Shown here: positions 12,621-24,599 of the stretch, in pieces
Position numbering within the stretch: the first letter of the stretch is position 1
Layout: every line of letters begins with the position of its first letter
NCBI GenBank assembly: GCA_021613375.1
Contig: CM038727.1
Span: forward strand, 7,002,942 to 7,066,941
Source: Megaleporinus macrocephalus
Lineage: Eukaryota; Chordata; Actinopteri; Characiformes; Anostomidae
Length of the DNA: 64,000 bases
Reading direction: 5' to 3'
Made by a program: the position numbers and the translations under genes
The notes under the pieces: model-generated
What the model saw: the letters and a program-made list of their open reading frames with translations, nothing else
Told to the model about the DNA's origin: nothing
Databases searched by the model: none

Positions 12621-12624
12621 GTAG

Positions 12625-12985
12625 TCCAGTCTGTAGACACCTGCTCACCAAGCATTTCCTCTAAAATAAAGGGTATTAATCATGGGTTTGGTCCCCTTTG
12701 CTGCAGTAGCAGCCTCTACTCTTCTAGATGTTGGCACATTGCTGTGAGGATTTGATTGCTTTCTTATTGAGGCCAGGTGCTGATGTTGGACGATTAAATC
12801 ATAAAAACCTCTCCAGTACATCCGCAAAGTCCCTTTACAGCCTCTTCCTGGTACTTGCCATTAGGCATGATGACCATAGGCTCCTGAGTGTCCCATTCTA
12901 ACACTGCTTTTATGGTGGAGATTATATAAGCTGTGTGTGGACACCTGAGTCCAGTGCTCAAAATATAACAGTATCTGTAATAATA
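12625..12985 (+). mobile_element. Decayed non-autonomous Tc1/mariner-like repeat
   Basis: The layout matches a common otophysan repeat that begins with ggacacctg-type ends. Here the key words are ttggcacattgctgtgagga, ggtgctgatgttggacgatt and gtgtggacacctgagtcc. A related copy is at 55660. The assignment is from memory of such repeats and the borders are approximate. Confidence 0.45.
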
Positions 12986-13071
12986 GCTCTGTAACTGAGC
13001 TCTATAACTGAGACTTACAAAGAGGAAAGATATTAGTGGATGCTTCTTATTTTCATTTTCCGTTCCACTTT

Positions 13072-13165
13072 AAAGGTGACATATTGTACATATTTACTAC
13101 AAGTTAATACCGCTGTCTGGGGTCTTTATGAAATGGTTGTGACATGCTTTGATCTAAATAGCACA
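13072..13165. repeat. Dispersed repeat fragment shared with 22735-22810
   Basis: The word tctggggtctttatgaaatg and the following gacatgctttgatct recur at 22762-22805 as tctggggtcttattgaaatg and acatgctttggtc. The family is unknown. Confidence 0.4.
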
Positions 13166-14053
13166 AGAATAACTGTGATTAACTGGCAGTATTTGAGAAG
13201 TTTACTGTAATTAATTGACAGTATCGGAGGAGTTTACTGTGATTAATTGATAGTGTAGGAGGAGTTTACTGTGATTGACTGGCAGTGTAGGAGGAGTTTA
13301 CTGGGATTGACTGGCAGTATATGAGGAGTTTACTGTGATTAATTGACAAGGTAGGAGGATTTTACTGTGATTGACTGGCAGTGTAGGAGGAGTTTACTGG
13401 GATTGACTGGCAGTGTAGGAGGAGTTTACTGTGATTGACTGGCAGTATATGAGGAGTTTACTGTAATTGATAGTGTAGGAGGAGTTTACTGTGATTGACT
13501 GACAGTGTAGGAGGAGTTTACTGGGATTGACTGGCAGTGTAGGAGGAGTTTACTGTGATTGACTGGCAGTATATGAGGAGTTTACTGTGATTAATTGACA
13601 ATGTAGGAGGAGTTTACTGGGATTGACGCGCTGTTGGAGGAGTTTACTGGGATTGACGCGCTGTTGGAGGAGTTTACTGGGATTGACTGGCGCTGTTGGA
13701 TGAGTTTATTGGGATTGACTGGCACTGTTGGATGAGTTTATTGGGATTGATTGGCGCTGTTGGAGGAGTTTATTGGGATTGACTGGCGCTGTTGGAGGAG
13801 TTTATTGGGATTGACTGGCGGTGTAGGACGAGTTTACTAAGATTGACTGGTGGTGTAGTACGAGTTTACTAAGATTGACTGATGGTGTAGGAGGAGTTTA
13901 CTGTGATTGGCGGTGTAGGACGAGTTTACTAGGTTTGACTGACAGTGTAGGAGGAGTTTACTAGATTTGACAGACAGTGTAGGAGGAGTTTACAATGATT
14001 GACTGGGAACGTAGTAGAAGTTTACTGGGATTGACCGGTAGTGTAGGAGGAGT
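13157..14053. repeat. 32-bp minisatellite, second array (about 28 units)
   Basis: Tandem units of the same 32-bp word as at 11585. Sub-types are arranged in blocks: gattgactggcagtgtagga units first, then gattgacgcgctgttgga units at about 13620-13820, then more mixed ones. Not coding. Confidence 0.93.
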
Positions 14054-14088
14054 TTACTCATTCAGATTTGAAATATATGTCTAATATT

Positions 14089-14611
14089 TAGTGATGGACC
14101 AATCAGCGTTTTTTGAGGCCGATTCTGATCACTTTTTAGCGCGATTGGCCGATAGCCAATACCGATTGAGGGCGGGGCTATAGCCTACAGCAGGGCTACA
14201 TGTAGTTATAAGCGCAAACAAGTCATGAAACATGGTCAAAACTGTTTTATTACCATTTTTAGCAGGCTCATGTGAAACAGCATAATATTTTAACAAAATT
14301 AACAGTAAATCAAAGAAATATCACCAATACTGCAATCATTCTATTTAGACCCTTAATTTAAAACGAAAAAAGCTAATTAAATAAAAGCAGTCAAAACTGG
14401 AAACGAAAGGGTATGTGTTTCCAGATAGGAATTGCAAGGACCTGGTTGGAGGGGGTTTCAAAGAAACACTAACTGGAAATACAGAAATTAAGCTCATTTG
14501 TTAAAGCCATCAATCGGCTAAATTGGAGAAATATTGGCCGATCACCGATCGCATGTTTTGATTAAAAATCGGCCAATACCGATACATAGCCGATCGATCT
14601 TTCCATCTCTA
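14089..14611 (-). mobile_element. hAT-like family A element with perfect target duplication
   Basis: It starts tagtgatggaccaatcagcg and ends gatctttccatctcta, whose complement tagagatggaaagatc pairs with the start. CTAATATT flanks it on both sides (14081-14088 and 14612-14619), an exact 8-bp duplication. It has no coding capacity. Confidence 0.85.
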
Positions 14612-14619
14612 CTAATATT

Positions 14620-15594
14620 AGCTTAAGAGTCGGAGTTTCTAATATGAACATCTACAGAATGCAGGCGCTTCTTGAGTGGAGTGCCCAAGGTATTACTTGG
14701 CCAGCACAGACAACTTTAATCTAGAAGTCCCACAGCCTCCCCATGTGGCTGTGCACACATAGTTCAATGCAAATTCTGATAAAAAAAAAAAAACATAAAA
14801 AAACATCTGAAACATTTTCTACACAAACAAATTAATAACAAAAAACAACACTGGCCTAATACAGGAACACAATGCAGACATGGAGCCTAGGTCTCAGGAG
14901 ACGTTTGTTCCAGACTAATGACTTACAACAACGTCTGTCTTTTTTCATCACTGTACGTTTGGATTTGGTCTGGAGAAGCTGCATCTAATCCGAGCTCTTA
15001 GGTCCAGTCTCACTCAGACGCTATTAGGGTGGTGAACTCCTGCTGAGGTTGTTAATCTAAGAAAGAGCTCTCTCGTGCCCCCCAGAACGCTCTGTGTGAT
15101 CTGTGTTTTACAGCACTTGTCAATATTTCATGGTCCTCATTAATTTTTGACTAGTCTGATTCTTGATGTGTTCCAAAAAAAAAACATGACGCTGCGCTCA
15201 TCACAGAGTGAAGTAGAAAATAAAGCCAGTAATTATACCAATCTTTTATTTATTATGTATTGTATTACTTATGACTGACTTTAAACGGTAATTATGTTGG
15301 AAATGTAATATTGCTTTTACTGTAACATACTGTTATTTCACTGTTATGTACTGTTCATAAGGCTACATGCATCTGACACAATCCTATAGAAATGTTTATA
15401 AAAGCAAGGGTGTAGATTAATGTAAATATGCTTTTAAACTATTTTTAATAACATTTCATAGTTTAATTCATGAATTACATAATGTTAATATAATGACTGA
15501 TGAAGAGGTAGTTTAGACCTCAGCCATCGTGCAAATGAAACAGGTCTCTGACAAAGTTTTAACCCAAGTTAAGGCTATAAGAGAACTGACAGTT
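14620..15594. other. No gene recognised
   Basis: Unique, partly AT-rich sequence with short A-runs. No coding, RNA or repeat family is recognised. Confidence 0.5.
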
Positions 15595-15905
15595 GGCAGT
15601 TTGATAGTTAATTGGCAGTTAATTTCCCGACCATGTTGTTCATAGCTACTGACGATGTTAGCCTGCTGTATGCTGTGCACCAAAGTCTAGCATCGCCATT
15701 AACATTATGATGATGGACTCATTTCATTAGTGAGCTTCACTTTAAGTGACGCGTTACTTTGAAAAACAGCCCCTTATGTTTACCCTCTTCTTATTTGCTG
15801 CCATCCTTACTCGCTTTTCACACACATCACAGTGAGTCTCATATGACTGGAATGTTTTCCTTCCAGTTTTGACGCTGCTAACAACCAAACATAGCTACAG
15901 AGCCA
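15595..15905. mobile_element. Fragment of hAT-like family C
   Basis: The words agttggcagtttgatagtta, gcatcgccattaac and acgctgctaacaaccaaa match the complete copy at about 30940-31420 in order. The ends are lost. Confidence 0.55.
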
Positions 15906-16034
15906 ATCAGCATAGTCTTAAAACAGTTATGCTTTGCATTGTGTTAAACTTTCATGATGGACTAACAGAATCAACAGCAAAAATCTTCTTATAATGTTAA
16001 GGGGATGTCACCTACTACAACGTTTTCATCCGTG

Positions 16035-16430
16035 TTACGAGGGGTCTAACGGGAAGTTGAACAGAGCGGAGTCGCTTTTATCGTTGTGGTTTTTAGCTTT
16101 GTAATATGCTGATTTGAAAAACTTCCATCTGTTTTTAATTTGCTCTATAGTTCGTGTATACCTACCGTCCAACCTACTATTTTTAAATCTCTTAAGGTTT
16201 GAAGCAAACTGCATATGCGCCGACATACTTCAACTTTACGATTGAGGATGTAATCGGATACAGGCGTTTACACGGCTGTTATTTTTTATATATGGGATGG
16301 CCCACATCGTTCAATCGGATAGAAATTGTAATTGGAATGACCTCAGTCAAACTAGTCTATTCCAATTGAGGCGTATACGTGGACGTGTTCTATTCCGATT
16401 GAGCTGTTAGTTGGATTATTAACGGATTAT
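16035..16430 (-). pseudogene. Possible Harbinger-type element remnant with Myb/SANT-like domain fragment
   Basis: A minus-strand frame (16226-16035) reads RTIEQIKNRWKFFKSAYYKA and then KNHNDKSDSALFNFP. The spacing Gln-Ile-x-x-Arg-Trp-Lys-x-x-Lys-x-x-Tyr is what Myb/SANT-like DNA-binding proteins of Harbinger (PIF) transposons show. Only about 60 residues remain, with no start context. Next to it lies sequence with inverted words (aatcggata, attccgatt) that could be element ends. Family membership is inferred. Confidence 0.4.
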
Positions 16431-17000
16431 CAGGCTGCATATAAAAGTAGCCACTGAGGGTTGGAGAAATTCTTCTCTACTTCAAAAAGCATTTCAAGGT
16501 GAATCTGTGCTGCTTCAAGAATACCAGGCATGAAACTCACTTCTAATAGCTCTCTCTGGCTAAGGGACTATAAAACACATCAGTCATTTTTGCTATTCTA
16601 ATGTTAAATTCTTATTAAAACCCTGTATTTACTGAACATATTTTATTGTCACTAAAGCATTCAAATGTGTTATCAGCGCTTACTACTAAAAACATGGGTC
16701 AACTCTACTCGATTCAGACATGTACAGCATTGCAATGTGACTGAAGTACCTCAGTTCAGTCTTTCAGTTTACAATCATATTAATGTTTTATTTCTGTTCA
16801 TGTGGAAAATCATGTTCACATTACTTTTCTAGATCTATGTTAGAACTTAACCTTGACAGAACTACATCCCTATGAGTGGATACAGGAGCAGCTTAGTACC
16901 ACACCCTTTTATTCAAGCCCCCACTTAACCCCACCCTTTTCTTCTCTCTTCAAACCATTCCCCTGACTCTGCAGAGGAGGTAGACCCAGCCAAAAAGAGG

Positions 17001-17091
17001 CACTCACTCACTCACTCACTCACTCACTCACTCACTCACTCACTCACTCACTCACTCACTCACTCACTCACTCACTCACTCACTCACTCAC

Positions 17092-17096
<5 letters not shown>
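17001..17096. repeat. (CACT)n microsatellite
   Basis: About 24 copies of CACT, passing directly into the CT run that follows. Confidence 0.97.

Positions 17097-17184
<88 letters not shown>
17097..17184. repeat. (CT)n microsatellite
   Basis: About 44 CT units directly after the tetranucleotide array, so one slippage-prone tract gave rise to the other. Confidence 0.97.
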
Positions 17185-17188
<4 letters not shown>

Positions 17189-19021
17189 AAAGTAATGCTG
17201 CATAGATACAGGACACGCCCAGCAAATGTCTCTGCAAACTGTCTCTCTCTCTCTCTCACCCTGTATTTCACTGACGGCACCCGGAGCGCACTGCAGTGCC
17301 CACCCTTTTGCTCTTTTCTCTGTGACCTTCATCCATGCCCTTACTTAGTGCAGAAGAGCATGACCCATCCTGTATGCTAGATCCACAACCTCCTCTCTCC
17401 TTTCCTCATCTATCCTTCTCTCCCCCCCTCCCAAATATAGGCAACTACACAATCTATCTATTAATATTTATCTTTATATATTTTCTTACAACGCTGACTT
17501 TGTGGCAGTATGCAGATGAGCCCGCTAACCAGTCATAGTTTTTGCTGAGAGCTGTAAACTTCCCAGCCAATCACGCATCCAGAGTGTTTTGATAAACGTA
17601 TTCAATGCTAAAAATACCTTTATGGAGCTGTGAAGTGCTCTACAGATAAAGAACTCTGAAAATCTAGTATTATTTTTGTTTTAATGTGAAAATAAACACA
17701 AGGTTTTAGCAAAATCAACAAGAAAAATTTGCAAATGTTTCTGTGTTCTCATTCGTTCCAGTGACGCTCAGGTTCGGATGCCTCTCAGGTGGATTTGATT
17801 GGTTCATCGGAAGCTTTTACCCAATTGTGTGGAGTCCATGCTGTCAGTAAAGCAATGGGGGTATGTAGTATTTATGAATTGATGCTTTTTAATCAGCCCG
17901 TTATGCTGCTAATATAATTTGTGATGGCCAGTTTTTATTAAAACATTAAAATGTAATGCAAAATAGAAGCCTTTTCAACATAAGTCTCAGACTTCTTAAC
18001 CCTACTTTATATATGCACCCAAAATAAGTATTATCATAAGATATTCAGTACCGAAAAGAGCAGTTCAAAATGTGTATTTAAATGAGATGACATGACAGTC
18101 ACAGATTTTATTATAGCTGTGTGAAGCAGCTGGGCTTTAGCCTGCACACACTGGCAGCATTAATAATGTATTGCTTTACTGCAAGGCATATGGATATATC
18201 AAGATATTGCAATGCTTATATTTCATGTTGTGCAGCAGCTGAGAAAGAGTGATTTTGGACATAGGAACTGCTCACCAAGTGTTAGGAAACAAGTCTGTAA
18301 TGCCGAACTGCTGCACACACATCTGGAAAGAGGCAGTAACAGAGGTGATAGTGCTGGAGATGGCCGCTACACCCTTAGTGCTCTATAGAGAAGCCCTTCT
18401 CTTCTTAGATCTGATCTGATTTAGAAGAGATCCAGATTTTAGATTTCATGTGGGTGTGTAGTGTAGGAGAACAGAGTACCTTGGAGGAAGTTGGAGATGG
18501 GCCATTTAAGGCTTTATAAGATGGAAGCTGTGCTTCCAGCTAGAGTAAAATTTACCGGGTTGTCAGTGGAGTGAGCAGAGAAGTGCAGTATATGTAGACA
18601 TTTATCTTTATGCCCCCAAGCGTTGGGGGGCTTGCGTGAGCTACGCCAATTTGGCTCAGCCAAGTAGACACGGCAAAAAATCTTGACCATGTCGCATATA
18701 AGAAAAGTAATGCATTGAATTTCTATGTACACAAATATATGCTGCATAGCATTTCTACATGAATGAAATATATTACATCATCACAGCTGTCAGATTTAAG
18801 ATGTTCTGTTCAGATTTAGGATATGGCCACCTTACATTCCACCATACCAACAGAAAAAAAAACCCAAAGCTCCTAATGCTTAAAGGCTTAATAGAAATGT
18901 AAAGAAGTGAAGAAAAAGGTACACACCAATTATCTATCCTGTAAAATGCTGGTCAGGTCAGCTGTAGGTTGGATATATTTTTACATTTAAAAAATTGGCC
19001 AGCCTGAAAAAAGGGGAAGGA
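17185..19021. other. No gene recognised
   Basis: Unique sequence. The short open frames have no support from composition, splicing or family resemblance. Confidence 0.5.
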
Positions 19022-19177
19022 TCTAGTACTAGGGGTGTGCGAGATATATCATCTACTGTAATATCTTAATTGCTATGTTAACGATGCGCGAGCACACTGC
19101 GCCGGGGGAAGAAATTCAGACCTCGCAGTCTAAAGCCTTAGATTTAGCTCCTAGGTGAGGATCATCTTTACTCGCGT

Positions 19178-22100
19178 GGAGTATGAAGAGTGTATGAGGA
19201 GTATGAAGAGTGTATGAGGAGTATGAAGAGTGTATGAACAGAGTATGAACAGTATGAACAGTATGAAGAGAGTATGAAGAGAGTATGAAGAGAGTATGAG
19301 GAGTGTGAACAGAGTATGAGGAGTATGAACGGAGTATGAGGAGTGTGAACAGAGTATGAGGAGTGTGAACAGAGTTTGAGGAGTGTGAACAGAGTATGAG
19401 GAGTATGAACAGAGTATAAACAGAGTATGAGGAGTATGAACAGAGTATAAACAGAGTATGAGGAGTATGAACAGAGTATGAACAGAGTATGAACGGAGTA
19501 TGAACAGAGTATGAGGAGTGTGGACAGAGTATGAGGAGTATGAACGGAGTATGAGGAGTGTGAACAGAGTATGAGGAGTATGAACAGAGTATAAACAGAG
19601 TATGAGGAGTATGAACAGAGTATGAGGAGTATGAACAGAGTGTAAACAGAGTATGAGGAGTATGAACAGAGTATGAGGAGTGTGAACAGAGTATGAGGAG
19701 TATGAACGGAGTATGAGGAGTGTGAACAGAGTGTGAGGAGTATGAACAGAGTATAAACAGAGTATGAGGAGTATGAACAGAGTATGAGGAGTATGAACAG
19801 AGTGTAAACAGAGTATGAGGAGTATGAACAGAGTATGAGGAGTATGAACAGAGTATAAACAGAGTATGAGGAGTATGAACAGAGTATGAGGAGTATGAAC
19901 AGAGTATGAGGAGTATGAACAGAGTATGAGGAGTATGAACAGAGTATGAGGAGTATGAACAGAGTATAAACAGAGTATGAGGAGTATGAACAGAGTATGA
20001 GGAGTGTGAACAGAGTATGAGGAGTATGAACAGAGTATAAACAGAGTATGAGGAGTATGAACAGAGTATAAACAGAGTATGAGGAGTATGAACAGAGTAT
20101 AAACAGAGTATGAACAGAGTATGAGGAGTATGAACAGAGTATAAACAGAGTATGAGGAGTATGAACAGAGTATGAGGAGTATGAACAGAGTATGAGGAGT
20201 ATGAACAGAGTATGAGGAGTGTGAACAGAGTATGAGGAGTGTGAACAGAGTATGAGGAGTATGAACAGAGTATAAACAGAGTATGAGGAGTATGAACAGA
20301 GTATGAGGAGTATGAACAGAGTATGAGGAGTATGAACAGAGTATGAGGAGTGTGAACAGAGTATGAGGAGTATGAACAGAGTATAAACAGAGTATGAGGA
20401 GTATGAGGAGTGTGAACAGAGTGTGAGGAGTATAAACAGAGTATAAACAGAGTATGAGGAGTATGAACAGAGTATGAGGAGTATGAACAGAGTATGATCA
20501 GAGTATGAGGAGTATGAACACAGTATGAGGAGTATGAACAGAGTATGAGGAGTATGAACAGAGTATAAACAGAGTATGAGGAGTATGAACAGAGTATGAG
20601 GAGTGTGAACAGAGTATGAGGAGTATGAACAGAGTATGAGGAGTATGAACAGAGTATAAACAGAGTATGAGGAGTGTGAACAGAGTGTGAGGAGTATGAA
20701 CAGAGTATAAACAGAGTATGAGGAGTATGAACAGAGTATGAGGAGTATGAACAGAGTATGAGGAGTATGAACAGAGTATGAGGAGTATGAACAGAGTATA
20801 AACAGAGTATGAGGAGTATGAACAGAGTATGAGGAGTATGAACAGAGTATGAGGAGTGTGAACAGAGTATGAGGAGTATGAACAGAGTATGAGGAGTATG
20901 AACAGAGTATGAACAGAGTATGAGGAGTATGAACAGAGTATGAGGAGTATGAACAGAGTATGAACAGAGTATGAACAGAGTATGAGGAGTATGAACAGAG
21001 TATGAGGAGTATGAACAGAGTATGAGGAGTATGAACAGAGTATAAACAGAGTATGAGGAGTATGAACAGAGTATGAGGAGTATGAACAGAGTATGAGGAG
21101 TGTGAACAGAGTATGAACAGAGTATAAACGGAGTATGAGGAGTATGAACGGAGTATGAGGAGTGTGAACAGAGTATAAACAGAGTATGAGGAGTATGAAC
21201 AGAGTATGAGGAGTATGAACAGAGTATGAGGAGTATGAAGAGTATGAGGAGTATGAACAGAGTATGAGGAGTATGAACAGAGTATGAGGAGTATGAACAG
21301 ACTATAAACAGAGTATGAGGAGTATGAACAGAGTATAAACAGAGTATAAACGGAGTATGAGGAGTATGAACGGAGTATGAGGAGTGTGAACAGAGTGTGA
21401 GGAGTATGAACAGAGTATAAACAGAGTATGAGGAGTATGAACAGAGTATGAGGAGTATGAACAGAGTATGAACAGAGTATGAGGAGTGTGAACAGAGTAT
21501 GAGGAGTATGAACAGAGTATAAACAGAGTATGAGGAGTATGAACAGAGTATGAGGAGTATGAACAGAGTATGAGGAGTGTGAACAGAGTATGAGGAGTAT
21601 GAACAGAGTATAAACAGAGTATGAGGAGTATGAACAGAGTATGAGGAGTATGAACAGAGTATGAACAGAGTATGAGGAGTGTGAACAGAGTATGAGGAGT
21701 ATGAACAGAGTATAAACAGAGTATGAGGAGTATGAACAGAGTATGAGGAGTATGAACAGAGTATGAGGAGTATGAACAGAGTATGAGGAGTATGAACAGA
21801 GTATAAACAGAGTATGAGGAGTATGAACAGAGTATGAGGAGTATGAACAGAGTATGAGGAGTGTGAACAGAGTATGAGGAGTATGAACAGAGTATAAACG
21901 GAGTATGAGGAGTATGAACGGAGTATGAGGAGTATGAACAGAGTATAAACAGAGTATGAGGAGTATGAACAGAGTATGAGGAGTATGAACAGAGTATGAA
22001 CAGAGTATGAGGAGTGTGAACAGAGTATGAGGAGTATGAACAGAGTATAAACAGAGTATGAGGAGTATGAACAGAGTATGAGGAGTATGAACAGAGTATG

Positions 22101-22331
22101 AGGAGTATGAACAGAGTATGAGGAGTGTGAACAGAGTATGAGGAGTATGAACAGAGTATAAACAGAGTATGAGGAGTATGAACAGAGTATGAGGAGTATG
22201 AACAGAGTATGAGGAGTATGAACAGAGTATGAGGAGTGTGAACAGAGTATGAGGAGTATGAACAGAGTATAAACAGAGTATGAGGAGTATGAGGAGTATG
22301 AGGAGTATGAACAGAGTATGAGGAGTATGAA
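19178..22331. repeat. Giant minisatellite of 9-bp and 11-bp words (about 3.15 kb)
   Basis: Built from gagtatgag (9), gagtatgaaca (11) and gagtataaaca (11) in changing order, most often as a 20-bp pair. Variants with gtg for atg or gga for aga recur in clusters, showing block amplification. One strand is almost pure purine plus T. The unit lacks stop codons on the minus strand, which creates a 1092-residue frame of HTPHTLFILLILCSYSS type that I do not regard as a gene. Confidence 0.95.
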
Positions 22332-22436
22332 GCGCTTCAGGAGCGCGCCGTCCAAGACAGACCTAAACCAGCTAAGGAGTCTGACTAAACACACTTAGCA
22401 AACTTCAGCGGAGTCATTCACTGAAAAAGCCCCTTC

Positions 22437-22515
22437 ACCCAATGACAGGGTTGGCTCCAGCCCCACTGTGACACTGAATTGTGGGATAAAGCGAAAGATA
22501 ATGGATGGATATTAA
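22437..22515 (+). repeat. Teleost SINE/LINE-type tail
   Basis: The words ggttggctccagcccca, gacactgaattgtgggataa and aatggatggat match, from memory, the 3' tail of a very common teleost retroposon. Only the tail is present and it lies inside the family D element. Confidence 0.5.
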
Positions 22516-22734
22516 TATCCATATTAATATATTTATAAGAAGTGCAAGCTAGTAGAATGAAAGACTTTTACAAACACATTTTTGAATAATGCATAATATA
22601 GTTTATTATCGTTGTAAACAAAATTACAGAAAATATAGAGATATTATGTTTCGTTAATATCGCACAGGCCTAGCTAGTATGTTTCCAAAGAAAGGGTGCC
22701 ATGACCAAAGTGATCTAAAAAATACTGATTTACA

Positions 22735-22810
22735 TTAAAGTATAAATATGTAATATTCTAACAGTCTCTCTGGGGTCTTATTGAAATGTCGACCACATGC
22801 TTTGGTCACA
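22735..22810. repeat. Dispersed repeat fragment shared with 13072-13165
   Basis: Partner of the fragment at 13072; the common word is tctggggtctt.attgaaatg. The family is unknown. Confidence 0.4.
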
Positions 22811-23115
22811 ACACAAAGGCGAAGCAGCACAGCTCCTGACCCCACCCCCTACTCCATGCCAGTACACATTCTCTCAGTTTACTCCCACCTTATTCACCTG
22901 TTGATCAGAAGTTCATCTTTCAGACAAACTAATAGCATTGGTGCTGCAAATAACAATTTTCTAGAACATTACATCTCTGTTAATAACTAAACAGACAAAG
23001 AAACTTATTTTTAAGTACTTACATTTCACTCGTCTGCAGTTTCGCCGTGGACAGTTGGTGCTGATCCCAGGAGCCAAGTGCTGCGTTGGGCTGACCCCAG
23101 CAGTCAGACACTCAA

Positions 23116-23286
23116 AGCTAACATCAGCTTCCTGTTCACCTGCTTCTTGTTCCAATTTTTCACTTTAAGTGATGCAGCAGTTAGTGCCGCTTGCCTGAGG
23201 CACCAGAATGAAAAATTGCTTAGCTTCTTAAAGTGGAGCAAGAAATACTAAAAAGAAGCTGGTGAATAAGAAGCTGATGTCAGACT
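23116..23286. repeat. Foldback MITE-like element, family F
   Basis: It starts aacatcagcttcctgttcac and ends ggtgaataagaagctgatgt, an imperfect inverted pair of about 20 bp. The inner arms ttcactttaagtg and cttaaagtggagc also pair. Confidence 0.6.
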
Positions 23287-24599
23287 TACTGTGGTTGGCA
23301 CACGTGTACATGTTTTTAGTGACTGTAGCTGAACTATGACATTAAAAATAAATGTGCCCACTCGGGTGCAGCTAAAGACAGAGCAGCTCACGTGATAAGC
23401 TCCATGCTTTTATGTAGCGATAGCTTCTTTGGCGCTCGTGACGGGGGGAACAATTATGATCCTTTTCAAAGGTAACTCTGAACTGTGGGGAAGCTACTCA
23501 GATGTGGGTGTTTATAATAGTTCTTGTATTCTAATAGTTGTAGCAAGTTGTAGGCAAAACACAAGTGTCCTTGGTTGCCATGTTGGTTGGTAGTAACTCC
23601 AGATAACCTTATGTATCAACACAAAAACTATTAAACAAAAGTGAGTTTTTAATGTTTCCTTTAAAAGTTATAAATTGTAAAGAGCATATTGTTAATCTTG
23701 CATCATTTTTGCTGCTAAAATATTTAGTACACAAGTTTTAAGGGGTTCAAAGAAAGAGACACTAAATTGGCTGTGACGAACACTAAAAAACAATAGGTTT
23801 AATATGTTTGAGGTTATGCATATAGGCCTCATCAGTTTGAAAGAATTTCACAAGTAAATACAGCAGCGTGCATTACACAATTACATAAAAAAAAAACCTG
23901 TGTCAACCAATTCTGACTAATAAATACAACTAATCTAGCATGTGTGCAACTCGTATCTCTGTCAACAAACAAAATAATGAAGCAAATAGTGATACTATAA
24001 TTATCCAGCCCTATGCTGTCACTAGTTATCTTTTCAGATAAGCTTTCACCCCTTTGGCTTGAGAAAAAGTTATAAACTGGGGTGAAGTATCCACATACGC
24101 AGCCCTTGCTAACTTCAGCTTTTAGTATGTTGTGATTGTAACATGTAATTTCTGTAATTTTAGTAAGTCATTTATTTTAAGATTTAAAGACAGTTCTAAA
24201 CATGTAAGGGTGGCTTCTAGAAGTAATGATACCCAACCAGCTTCTTTCTGGTTTCAGTAGCTAACAAAAATAAATAAATATATGAACTTTAAAACAGTCT
24301 ACCCCCAAATATTCATCCAAAAGTTCTATACATCAGGCTTTTCCCCTCGTCTTTAAAAACACTGCACCAATACCGTAAGATCCAGTTAAGCATATTTAAA
24401 ACAGATGTAGTCATGGTTGCATTTTTCATTTTTTCCTGTGTACCTTGTAAGACAGAGGCATTATTGCACGTATGTGGGTGGTGCGTTCATCCGGATCCCA
24501 CAGAGCAAATCTAACATCAATAACCTCCTGGTGGAGCACGTCCAAAGATGGATTTGGTGCTGCAAAAGAAAGCCAGCTGAAGCAAAATTACAAAAATGA
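23287..24599. other. No gene recognised downstream of cyrib
   Basis: AT-rich unique sequence with a poly(A)-like run near 23885. It may include the distal end of a longer cyrib 3' UTR, since an AATAAA on the minus strand lies near 24172. Confidence 0.45.

Larger units (their letters stand above)
19030..22672 (-). mobile_element. hAT-like family D element enclosing a giant minisatellite
   Basis: It starts taggggtgtgcgagatat and ends gttaatatcgcacaggccta, giving inverted ends taggggtgtgcga and taggcctgtgcga. TCTAGTAC before it and GCTAGTAT after it share six central bases (CTAGTA), as expected for an old 8-bp duplication. Reading in reverse, 19080-19190 parallels 3045-3200 of the copy at 2494. 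The 3.15-kb array at 19178-22331 fills most of the element. Confidence 0.65.

Noticed and set aside
19116..22394. A 1092-residue minus-strand open frame (HTPHTLFILLILCSYSS repeats)
   Set aside because: It exists only because the 9/11-bp words lack stop codons on that strand. The repeat units are not multiples of three, so the frame cycles through all phases, and the flanks have no coding character.
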